This document shows positions 7,497 through 13,695 of a stretch of DNA of 13,695 nt, one piece after another. How positions within the stretch are numbered: the stretch's first letter is position 1; each line of letters begins with the position of its first letter. Source of the stretch: Flavobacteriia bacterium (GTDB lineage Bacteria > Bacteroidota > Bacteroidia > Flavobacteriales > Flavobacteriaceae); assembly GCA_003973375.1 (NCBI GenBank), contig QNYL01000065.1, forward strand, positions 1-13,695, written 5' to 3'. A program made the translations under genes and the position numbers. The notes beneath the pieces were generated by a model. That model searched no databases. It was not told the origin of the DNA and was given only the letters and a program-made list of their open reading frames with translations.

Positions 7497-7814
7497 ATGA
7501 CATTTAAGCAGTTAAAGGAAAATAAAGTTATAAAGATTATAACAAACAGATATTTTATTGTTAGTGTAATCTTTTTGATATGGATGTTGTTTATTGATGA
7601 AAATTCCTATCTCACACACCGGAAGCTGGATAAAGAGATCGATAAACTGGAAAATTCAATCGATTATTATCAAAAAGAGATCAATAAGGATAAGAAAGTG
7701 ATCTCCAATCTTAAAGATCCCGACTCACTTGAAAGGTTTGCAAGAGAAGAGTATAAAATGAAAAAGAAGAATGAGGAGATCTATATCATTGATTTTGATA
7801 CGATAAAAGAATGA
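7497..7814 (+). CDS. Septum formation initiator, DivIC/FtsB-like
   Basis: Small bitopic divisome protein of the FtsB/DivIC family, which helps assemble the septal cell-wall machinery at midcell. It has a short cytoplasmic N-terminus, one membrane segment (about 18-34, YFIVSVIFLIWMLF), a periplasmic coiled coil (about 42-72, rich in Lys, Glu, Ile and Leu at heptad spacing), then the family's typical tail, DPDSLERFAREEYKMKKKNE (74-93). Length is 105 aa. The ATG lies 2 bases after udk, and its stop overlaps the mutA start in ATGA, pointing to translational coupling. The partner proteins (FtsL and FtsQ types) are not in this window. Bacteroidota members are often annotated as septum formation initiator; choosing between the DivIC and FtsB names is arbitrary here. 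Confidence 0.88.
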   Translation: MTFKQLKENKVIKIITNRYFIVSVIFLIWMLFIDENSYLTHRKLDKEIDKLENSIDYYQKEINKDKKVISNLKDPDSLERFAREEYKMKKKNEEIYIIDFDTIKE

Positions 7815-9211
7815 AAATATCAAATAACCTGTTTGATGAATTTGATACCGTTTCTGCTGCTCAATGGAAGCAAAAGATACAATTCGACCTTAAAGGAGCC
7901 GATTACAATAAAACTTTATTAACCCATACCAGAGAGGGGATTACAATCAATCCTTTTTATCATAAAGATACTTATAAACACCTTGATGTACCGCAGGGGC
8001 CTGATGCTTTTAAGAACTGTCAGAGCTTTTATGCCGGAAATGAGAGGCTGGCCGGTCGTCTGGCTAAAGATGCTGTAAAAAGAGGGGCTGAAAGTATAAA
8101 ATTTGTTGCTGACAGGCCTTTTGATTATAACATACTCTTTAAAGGACTTCTAAATAAAAAGATTCCATTTTTTTTTCAGCTTAATTTTCTTAAGGCTGAT
8201 TTTATAAAAGAATTAAAAGATTTTCTTAAGGGAAATGAGGTGTATTTTAATATAGATCTTATTGGAAACCTTGCTAAAACAGGCAATTGGTTCTTTAACG
8301 ATCAAAAAGACCATCAGATACTCGAAGAGCTGCTAAAAGATACAGTAGAAACGCATGGTATTTTAGGAGTTGATGTTTCTTTGTATCAAAATACCGGAGC
8401 TCATGCGGTACAGCAGGTGGCTTATGCGCTGGCTCATGCTTCTGAATATCTTAACTATTTGAATGATCTGGTAGAGCAGGGAAGTCTTTCTAAAACAGAT
8501 CTCGGCAGGTCTGTAAAGCAAATGCTATTTACGTTTTCTGTAGGAAATAACTATTTTTTCGAAATAGCTAAATTAAGAGCTTTCAGATATTTATGGAATT
8601 TATTGTTAAAAGAATATCAGCTCAGTTACAGTGCGAAGATCTATGCGCAGCCTTCTTTGCGCAACAAAACCCTTTTTGATGCTCATGTGAATATGCTGCG
8701 TACCACCTCAGAAAGTATGAGTGCTGTTTTTGGAGGAGCTGATTTTATTGGAAATTTGTCGTATGATGCCTTCTTTAAAAAGAAAAATGAGTTTGGCGAA
8801 CGCATCAGCAGGAACCAGCTGATCATTCTAAAAGAAGAAAGCAATCTCAAAAATACCGATTTTACAAAAGGAGCATATTATATTGAAGAACTGACCTATG
8901 AGATTGCTTTGAGGTCGCTGGAGATCTTTAAAGAAATTGAAAAAGGAGGTGGTTTTGTAAAACAACTTTTTAAAGGTGTAATCCAAAGAAAGATCAGGGA
9001 AAGTGCAGATAAAGAACAAAAGCGGTTTGATGCCGGAGATCTGGTATTGCTGGGGTCGAATAAATACCCTGATCCTGATGAAAGAATATCAAAGGATGAT
9101 CTGGAACTCTATCCTTTTGTAAGGAAAAGATTCTCAAAAACATTAATTGAATATTTAATTCCTGTAAGATTATCTGAAAAACTGGAACAGAGCAAATTAA
9201 GTCAGCGATAA
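7811..9211 (+). CDS. mutA: Methylmalonyl-CoA mutase, small (non-catalytic) subunit
   Basis: Partner subunit of the heterodimeric mutase that isomerises methylmalonyl-CoA and succinyl-CoA. It is a degenerate relative of the large subunit's barrel: NMLRTTSESMSAVFGGADFI here corresponds to the [17 protein letters not shown] segment of MutB, and the helix FFEIAKLRAFRYLW corresponds to [15 protein letters not shown]. The cobalamin-binding DxHxxG motif is absent and the protein stops soon after the barrel. At 466 aa it is much shorter than the Propionibacterium small subunit (638 aa as I recall), which keeps a vestigial B12-like domain. It is expected to be structural or stabilising, not catalytic. 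ATG start at 7811, overlapping the previous stop by four bases. mutB follows after 15 bases. Confidence 0.93.
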   Translation: MKISNNLFDEFDTVSAAQWKQKIQFDLKGADYNKTLLTHTREGITINPFYHKDTYKHLDVPQGPDAFKNCQSFYAGNERLAGRLAKDAVKRGAESIKFVADRPFDYNILFKGLLNKKIPFFFQLNFLKADFIKELKDFLKGNEVYFNIDLIGNLAKTGNWFFNDQKDHQILEELLKDTVETHGILGVDVSLYQNTGAHAVQQVAYALAHASEYLNYLNDLVEQGSLSKTDLGRSVKQMLFTFSVGNNYFFEIAKLRAFRYLWNLLLKEYQLSYSAKIYAQPSLRNKTLFDAHVNMLRTTSESMSAVFGGADFIGNLSYDAFFKKKNEFGERISRNQLIILKEESNLKNTDFTKGAYYIEELTYEIALRSLEIFKEIEKGGGFVKQLFKGVIQRKIRESADKEQKRFDAGDLVLLGSNKYPDPDERISKDDLELYPFVRKRFSKTLIEYLIPVRLSEKLEQSKLSQR

Positions 9212-9226
9212 AATACTGTAAAATAA

Positions 9227-11275
9227 TTGATATTGAGAAAAAATGTACAAAATATCACTATTGATCCCGGGAAGGATCCTGTAAATAAATACAGGTCTTT
9301 TGCTGCCGGAATTGTACCTTATCTTCGGGGTCCGTATTCTACTATGTATGTACGCCGGCCATGGACGATCAGGCAGTATGCAGGTTTTTCAACAGCTGAA
9401 GAAAGCAATGCTTTTTACCGGAGAAATCTCGCTGCAGGGCAAAAAGGTCTGTCTGTAGCCTTTGATCTGGCTACGCACCGGGGATATGATTCTGATCATG
9501 AACGCGTGCAGGGTGATGTGGGTAAGGCCGGTGTGGCGATCGATTCCGTAGAGGATATGAAGCTTCTTTTTGATCAGATCCCTTTGGATAAGATGTCGGT
9601 TTCCATGACTATGAACGGTGCTGTGCTTCCTGTTATGGCTTTTTATATTGTCGCAGCAGAAGAACAGAGTGTGCGTAAAGCCTTGCTTTCCGGAACCATA
9701 CAGAATGATATTTTAAAAGAATTTATGGTGCGGAACACGTATATCTATCCGCCTAAGCCTTCCATGAAGATCATTGCTGATATTTTTGAATACACATCGG
9801 CAAATATGCCTAAATTCAACAGTATTTCTATTTCGGGTTATCATATGCAGGAAGCCGGAGCAACTCCTGAAATTGAACTGGCCTATACGCTGGCAGACGG
9901 ACTGGAATATATCAGAACAGGAATTCAGACGGGAATGAAGATCGATGATTTTGCACCGAGATTGTCGTTTTTCTGGGCCATTGGTATGGATCATTTTACA
10001 GAAATTGCCAAGATGCGTGCCGGAAGGATGCTTTGGGCCAAGCTGATCAAAACTTTTGCTCCTCAGAATCCGAAGTCGATGGCGCTCAGAACCCATTGTC
10101 AGACCAGCGGATGGAGTCTTACGGCTCAGGATCCTTTTAACAATGTGGCCCGTACAGGTATTGAAGCCATGGCGGCTGCCTTTGGCGGAACCCAGTCGTT
10201 ACATACCAATGCGCTGGATGAAGCCATTGCTTTACCTACTGATTTTTCGGCAAGAATTGCCCGGAATACACAGATATTTTTACAGGAAGAAACGCTGATT
10301 ACCAAAACTGTGGATCCGTGGGCAGGGAGTGAGGAGCTTGAAGAGCTGACCTATCGTATTGCGGAAAAGGCCTGGAAGCTGATTATGGAAGTAGAGGATC
10401 TGGGTGGAATGACAAAAGCCATTGAAAAGGGAATCCCTAAGATGCGGATAGAAGAGGCTTCTGCAAGAAAGCAGGCGAGTATAGATAGTGGTGAAGATAC
10501 TATAGTGGGAGTAAATAAGTATCAGCTGTCAAAAGAGGAGCAGATCAATACGCTGGAAGTGGATAATGATGCCGTAAGAAGATCTCAGATAGAGCAGCTG
10601 AATGAGATAAAGCAAAGAAGAGATCAGGAAGCGGTAAAAGAGGCTTTAGAAGCGCTTACAATAGCTGCGAAAACGGGGAAGGGTAATTTATTGGATCTTG
10701 CAGTAAAAGCGGCTAAGGAACGGGCTACGCTGGGGGAGATATCTTTTGCTCTGGAAAAAGTATTTGGAAGATATAAAGCACAAATTAATACCATAAGAGG
10801 CGTGTATAGTAAAGAAATTAAAAAGGATAAGAATTTTGCAGCAGCAGTTAAACTGGCCGATGAATTTGCAGCACTTGAAGGAAGGCGGCCAAGGATCATG
10901 GTTGCCAAAATGGGACAGGATGGTCACGACAGAGGAGCCAAGGTAATTGCCACCGGTTTTGCTGATCTGGGTTTTGATGTAGATGTGGCTCCGTTGTTCC
11001 AGACTCCAAAAGAAGTGGCCAAACAGGCTGTAGAAAATGATGTACATATTTTAGGAGTATCTTCTTTAGTAGCAGGGCATAAAACCCTTGTACCTAAAGT
11101 TATTGATGAATTAAAAAAATATGGCAGGGAAGATATTTTAGTGGTTGTTGGCGGGGTAATTCCTCCTCAGGATTATCAGTTTTTATATGATCAGGGAGTA
11201 GTTGGAATCTTTGGTCCGGGAACAAAAATAAGCGAATCGGCTATAAATATTTTAAATGTGCTTCTGGGAAAATAA
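9227..11275 (+). CDS. mutB: Methylmalonyl-CoA mutase, large catalytic subunit
   Basis: Adenosylcobalamin-dependent radical isomerase interconverting (R)-methylmalonyl-CoA and succinyl-CoA, in propionate metabolism. Active-site residues match the Propionibacterium enzyme with an offset of 38: Y51 (RQYAGFST), R169 (FMVRN) and H206 (SGYHMQ) correspond to Y89, R207 and H244. The C-terminal B12 domain has K561, D565, H567 (lower cobalt ligand) and G570 in [10 protein letters not shown], plus the SSL (612-614) and GG (642-643) elements. Length is 682 aa. The start is unusual: a TAA at 9224-9226 directly precedes TTG 9227, and a second in-frame TTG follows at 9233. The first ATG (codon 40) lies inside the conserved [11 protein letters not shown], so a TTG start is needed. 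The N-terminal arm is about 38 residues shorter than in Propionibacterium. It is the last gene of the udk unit; no clear terminator follows. Confidence 0.96.
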   Translation: MILRKNVQNITIDPGKDPVNKYRSFAAGIVPYLRGPYSTMYVRRPWTIRQYAGFSTAEESNAFYRRNLAAGQKGLSVAFDLATHRGYDSDHERVQGDVGKAGVAIDSVEDMKLLFDQIPLDKMSVSMTMNGAVLPVMAFYIVAAEEQSVRKALLSGTIQNDILKEFMVRNTYIYPPKPSMKIIADIFEYTSANMPKFNSISISGYHMQEAGATPEIELAYTLADGLEYIRTGIQTGMKIDDFAPRLSFFWAIGMDHFTEIAKMRAGRMLWAKLIKTFAPQNPKSMALRTHCQTSGWSLTAQDPFNNVARTGIEAMAAAFGGTQSLHTNALDEAIALPTDFSARIARNTQIFLQEETLITKTVDPWAGSEELEELTYRIAEKAWKLIMEVEDLGGMTKAIEKGIPKMRIEEASARKQASIDSGEDTIVGVNKYQLSKEEQINTLEVDNDAVRRSQIEQLNEIKQRRDQEAVKEALEALTIAAKTGKGNLLDLAVKAAKERATLGEISFALEKVFGRYKAQINTIRGVYSKEIKKDKNFAAAVKLADEFAALEGRRPRIMVAKMGQDGHDRGAKVIATGFADLGFDVDVAPLFQTPKEVAKQAVENDVHILGVSSLVAGHKTLVPKVIDELKKYGREDILVVVGGVIPPQDYQFLYDQGVVGIFGPGTKISESAINILNVLLGK

Positions 11276-11286
11276 GCTTTACATAT

Positions 11287-11529
11287 TTATATTACGGTGC
11301 CAGGTTTTATTAAAGTCAAGTCTGATCCGACCATAAAAACATTAGAGGAATGAAAACCTTTGGCAGTGATACTGTCCTCAAATTTAAATTCTGAATAAAG
11401 CGCAGCGTATTTTACAAACTGATCCTAAAGTTCGATGAGATACAATTTTTTTCTAAAATCTTTTGATAAATTCGGGTTGTTTGTTTCCGGAGACTTATAA
11501 TTGAACCCTGCCATAGGTTTAAGGCAGTA
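11287..11529 (-). pseudogene. Probable decayed fragment of an unidentified gene
   Basis: On the minus strand a frame open from just after TAG 11530-11532 reads through ATG 11514 (MAGFNYKSPETNNPN, then LSKDFRKKLYLIEL). It meets one TAG at 11425-11427 and continues for 45 codons (beginning DQFVKYAALYSEFKFEDS, ending GSDLTLIKPGTVI) to TAA 11287-11289. The composition is protein-like, with alternating hydrophobic and aromatic residues like outer-membrane beta strands. I cannot name the family. In AT-rich DNA a 75-codon frame with one stop could arise by chance, so this is only moderately supported. Confidence 0.35.
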
Positions 11530-11633
11530 CTATCCTAAAAAGTGTGTAAATGCAAAAGTTATTATAGAATATTTTTACGCCAATTTACTTGATATAAATA
11601 TTTTATGATTAAAATTTTCAAATTTATTTTATC

Positions 11634-11645
11634 CAGGTTAACCTG
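11634..11645. repeat. 12-bp perfect palindrome CAGGTTAACCTG
   Basis: Self-complementary without a spacer, 14 bases beyond the stop of the last nor gene. Related CAGGTT/AACCTG half-sites with spacers occur in the other two long intergenic regions (1926-1938 and 5424-5440). It could be a regulator-binding site or part of a dispersed repeat; no T-run makes it a terminator. Confidence 0.4.
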
Positions 11646-11659
11646 TTCTTTGTATTTTT

Positions 11660-11902
11660 TCACAAAGATACGCTTACGATCGTAACGAAAAGGATCAGGT
11701 AGATCACGATGATGGATTTCCAGAAAGGATTAGCTTTCTTTAGTTCCATAAACTGAAAGGCAACCAGCATAAATTTTATTGCCGAAAGCCCTAAGATGAT
11801 CACTGTAACATATTTCAAATGGTTAAGATGTGTTGAAAAGATCGCTGTGGTTAAGGTCAGTACAATCAACAGAGCCAAAGTGTAGATATCTTTTTTCTTC
11901 AT
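11660..11902 (-). CDS. Small cytochrome-oxidase subunit IV / NorF-like protein
   Basis: 80-residue membrane protein with three hydrophobic helices (about 7-23, 30-52 and 59-79). The stretch KFMLVAFQFMELKKANPFWK (43-62) is typical of the prokaryotic subunit-IV family, to which NorF-like proteins of nitric oxide reductase operons are related. I take the ATG at 11900-11902. A longer frame opens at 11965, but its first 21 residues would overlap the NorE-like gene and have no family character. The chosen start lies 2 bases after the NorE-like stop, indicating tight cotranscription. It probably helps maturation or stability of the NO reductase complex; the exact role of NorF proteins is not settled. 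Last gene of the cluster in this direction. Confidence 0.8.
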   Translation of the reverse strand: MKKKDIYTLALLIVLTLTTAIFSTHLNHLKYVTVIILGLSAIKFMLVAFQFMELKKANPFWKSIIVIYLILFVTIVSVSL

Positions 11903-11904
11903 GA

Positions 11905-12480
11905 TCAGATTATTAAATATAAAGTTGGGAAAAGGATCAGCCAGATCAGATCGCACATATGCCAAAAAGCCGCACTGGCCTCAATATCTTCAGTTTCGGT
12001 CTTTTCTTTTTTTAAACTGTTTTTAAGGAACAGCAAAATTACAAGTCCTACAATTACATGAATTACATGAAATCCGGTAAGCAGCCAGTAATACATAAAA
12101 AATGAATTGGCTCCCATGCCATGTCCCGACTGTATTTTCATGTAGTATTCAACACTTTTTATGATTAGGAACAAAAGTCCTCCGATCATGGTAAGATTCA
12201 GATAAAAACCGGCTTTTTTATAATTATTCTGATGATACTGATGAACTGTAGTCGCCATAAAAAAACCACTGGTTAATAGAAAAATAGTATTTATAGCTCC
12301 AAAAGTAGTATTCAAATGTAGTCGTGATTCATGAAAAAGCTGAGGATCATCCTTACTGTTGATTACCATAACAATCAGTGCTACACCAAAGGTAATCAGT
12401 TCCATAGTGATCAGGATCCAGAGCAGAATTCCTCCCGGAGGATAAAGAATATTTTTATAGTCGATCTTGGTTGTTTTCAT
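11905..12480 (-). CDS. norE: NorE-like cytochrome c oxidase subunit III homologue
   Basis: Integral membrane protein of 191 aa with five predicted helices (about 17-40, 60-78, 92-112, 128-152 and 172-190), the short form of the COX3 family that accompanies nitric oxide reductases. Family marks are PGGILLWILITMELITFG (15-32), TGFHVIHVIVGLVIL (135-149) and the C-terminal AAFWHMCDLIWLILFPTLYL. The ATG at 12480 lies 3 bases after the stop of the small upstream protein. With NorD upstream and a NorF-like protein 2 bases downstream it fits the norDEF end of a nor operon. A genuine aa3 oxidase subunit III is the alternative, but no coxA, coxB or ctaG genes are beside it and norD is. The symbol rests mainly on this context. 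Confidence 0.78.
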   Translation of the reverse strand: MKTTKIDYKNILYPPGGILLWILITMELITFGVALIVMVINSKDDPQLFHESRLHLNTTFGAINTIFLLTSGFFMATTVHQYHQNNYKKAGFYLNLTMIGGLLFLIIKSVEYYMKIQSGHGMGANSFFMYYWLLTGFHVIHVIVGLVILLFLKNSLKKEKTETEDIEASAAFWHMCDLIWLILFPTLYLII

Positions 12481-12483
12481 ATA

Positions 12484-12651
12484 TTATTCTTTAATATTAT
12501 CAGCAATAAACAGGATAAAAGTAACCGCAAAAGAGATCACGGCTGTGATTAGGACGTATTTCATGTAAGGCCAGCCCACATAATCTCCTATCGAAGCGAT
12601 CACTGCCAGCTGAATTCCGATAGCAAAAGCTATTTTAACTCTTTTACTCAT
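12484..12651 (-). CDS. 55-residue two-helix membrane protein in the nor cluster
   Basis: Frame of 56 codons starting ATG 12651 (MSKRVKIAFAIGIQLAVIAS) and ending TAA 12484-12486. Two hydrophobic segments (about 6-21 and 31-50) flank a short loop with GDYVGWPYMK (22-31), and the tail DNIKE is charged. The start lies 66 bases after the norD stop and the stop 3 bases before norE, so it fits the operon's tight packing and leaves no large gap. I do not recognise the family. By position it may be an accessory of NO reductase assembly, a small extra subunit, or a second NorF-like protein. It is real-looking because of spacing, strand, start codon and membrane character, but not confirmed by homology. 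Confidence 0.72.
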   Translation of the reverse strand: MSKRVKIAFAIGIQLAVIASIGDYVGWPYMKYVLITAVISFAVTFILFIADNIKE

Positions 12652-12717
12652 AATTATCTTTCCGGTTTATTTTAAACAGGTAATAAAAGTAAATAAAAAA
12701 CCAATATCAGAAACATT

Positions 12718-13695
12718 TTATGATTTATGTTTGATACGATCGTATAATTTAGCCAGAGATTGCAGCAATTCTACTGGAGTTGTGAGTATTTCGTAGTGGT
12801 TTACCCCGAACATCTGCGGGAGATAATATTTGGCATTGGCCTCAATAGCCAGGGCATATGAGTTGATATTTTTTTCATTCAACTCTCTTAAGGCCTGTTT
12901 TACATCATTGATACCGTATTTTCCTTCATATTTATCGTAATCATTTGGTTTGCCATCTGAGATCAAAATGATCCATTTATTGGAGGTATTTCTTTTTTCC
13001 ATCAGTGCACCTGAATGCCTTAATGCAGTACCGATCCGGGTATAGCCTTCGGGTTGAACAGCGCCGATCTTGAATTTCGCTTTATTCCAGTCCTCATCAA
13101 AATCTTTAAGACTTAAATAAGTAGCGTAATTTCGGGTTTTGGAATAAAAACAATCAATAGAAAAATCTACATGAAACTCGTTAAGGATCTCTCCGAACAA
13201 AATAGAGACTTGTTTTTCCACATCGATCACACGATTTCCTGCTGCGTAACCATCACTGGAAAGGCTTATGTCAAGCAACATTAAAATGGACAGATCTTTT
13301 TCTTTTTTTCTTTTTGAAAGGTAGATGTTTTCCGAGGGAGTATGGCCGGTATGAATATCAACATACAGATCAATCAATGCATCGAGATCAAATTCTTCTC
13401 CCTGCGATTGCCGGCGCTGTTGCCGAAATTTGTTGTTTACATTGGTAAGCATTTTTCGCAATCCCATCAAGGTTGAAGCATTATCCTTTAAGGTCTTTTT
13501 ATAATAAGCTACATCATTTTCCAGAATATTTTTGGGGTAAAGTTTGCAAAAACCGGGTTTGTACTCCCTTTTGATATAATCCCATTCGTCATAAGGCAGG
13601 TAATAATTATCCGTGCTGATCTCCTTACTTTCCGAGACGGTTGTATTTTCTATAAAATCCGCCTGATAAACAGAATGTGTGGTATCATCAACCCT
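12718..13695 (-). CDS. norD: NorD, VWA-domain NO reductase activation protein (5' end missing)
   Basis: C-terminal 325 residues of a NorD-type protein; the frame stays open to the right edge, so the true start is outside the window. A shorter frame starting at the TTG at 13468-13470 would be an artefact: the 75 codons before it continue without a stop and look like NorD (for example LPYDEWDYIKREYKPGFC). The von Willebrand A domain has a complete metal-ion-dependent adhesion site: D142, S144 and S146 in LLDISLSSDG, T219 in EGYTRIGTAL, and D247 in ISDGKPNDY (numbering of the visible fragment). In denitrifiers NorD works with the MoxR-type ATPase NorQ to insert iron or activate the NorCB nitric oxide reductase. 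It is followed after 66 bases by the 55-residue protein, then norE. Cytoplasmic, with no membrane segment in this part. Confidence 0.9.
   Translation of the reverse strand, partial: RVDDTTHSVYQADFIENTTVSESKEISTDNYYLPYDEWDYIKREYKPGFCKLYPKNILENDVAYYKKTLKDNASTLMGLRKMLTNVNNKFRQQRRQSQGEEFDLDALIDLYVDIHTGHTPSENIYLSKRKKEKDLSILMLLDISLSSDGYAAGNRVIDVEKQVSILFGEILNEFHVDFSIDCFYSKTRNYATYLSLKDFDEDWNKAKFKIGAVQPEGYTRIGTALRHSGALMEKRNTSNKWIILISDGKPNDYDKYEGKYGINDVKQALRELNEKNINSYALAIEANAKYYLPQMFGVNHYEILTTPVELLQSLAKLYDRIKHKS

Larger units (their letters stand above)
11276..11659. other. Intergenic region between convergent mutB and nor genes
   Basis: This 384-base spacer lies between the 3' end of mutB (plus) and the 3' end of the nor accessory genes (minus). 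It holds a probable decayed minus-strand reading frame (11287-11529), an AT-rich stretch (about 11550-11630) with nothing I recognise, and a 12-bp palindrome at 11634-11645. A six-pair hairpin, CTTTGT/ACAAAG (11648-11653 and 11662-11667), touches the stop codon of the last nor gene. No clean hairpin plus T-run terminator was found for either operon. Confidence 0.65.

Noticed and set aside
10688..11047. Minus-strand frame of 119 codons inside mutB
   Set aside because: It lies opposite strongly conserved MutB sequence, including the B12 motif, and has no independent family signal: an antisense shadow.
11903..11965. Longer N-terminus (101 residues) for the subunit-IV/NorF-like gene
   Set aside because: The extra 21 residues lie over the end of the norE-like gene and have no membrane or family character. 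The ATG at 11902 gives 2-base spacing and a normal family start.
1..13695. CRISPR array, tRNA or rRNA genes, toxin-antitoxin pair, phage or defence island
   Set aside because: I saw no regularly spaced direct repeats, no cloverleaf-like segments, and no recognisable phage, defence or recombinase proteins. The long frames are all assigned to housekeeping or metabolic families.

Overview
The window looks like a chromosomal segment from a member of the Bacteroidota, most likely the class Flavobacteriia. The reasons are AT-rich spacers, promoter-like TAnnTTTG boxes in place of sigma70-type -10 boxes, weak or absent Shine-Dalgarno sequences, the gene order udk / DivIC-like / mutA / mutB, and a SulP transporter next to a beta-carbonic anhydrase. 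This is inferred from gene content; no rRNA or other marker gene is present.

Layout, left to right. (1) 7-1803, minus: a secreted GH29 alpha-L-fucosidase with a PA14-like domain inserted before the C-terminal beta domain. (2) 1804-2238: a 435-base spacer with a perfect 17-bp inverted repeat whose loop can also pair with the sequence just downstream. (3) 2239-5331, minus: a tight three-gene unit transcribed as SulP transporter, beta-carbonic anhydrase, CDP-alcohol phosphatidyltransferase. (4) 5332-5522: spacer with a probable terminator for trpB and a second hairpin. (5) 5523-6725, minus: a TrpB-family protein with no trpA beside it, divergent from the next operon. (6) 6883-11275, plus: udk, a DivIC/FtsB-like septum protein, then the small and large subunits of adenosylcobalamin-dependent methylmalonyl-CoA mutase; the junctions are +2 bp, a 4-bp overlap and +15 bp. 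(7) 11276-11659: a spacer with a probable decayed reading frame and a 12-bp palindrome. (8) 11660-13695, minus: the downstream end of a nitric oxide reductase (nor) cluster, namely norD (running off the right edge), a 55-residue two-helix membrane protein, a NorE-like cytochrome-oxidase subunit III homologue and a small subunit-IV/NorF-like protein.

How the parts work together. SulP plus carbonic anhydrase suggests anion uptake, plausibly bicarbonate, coupled to CO2/bicarbonate interconversion. That could feed carboxylations, including the propionyl-CoA carboxylation that precedes methylmalonyl-CoA mutase, but this link is inference only. The nor genes support maturation of a respiratory NO reductase whose catalytic subunits must lie outside the window. 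The fucosidase indicates use of fucosylated glycans.

I did not find a clear new defence or mobile system. The least explained items are the structured element at about 2069-2155 with a possible 26-codon hydrophobic peptide, the 55-residue protein in the nor cluster, and the decayed frame at 11287-11529.
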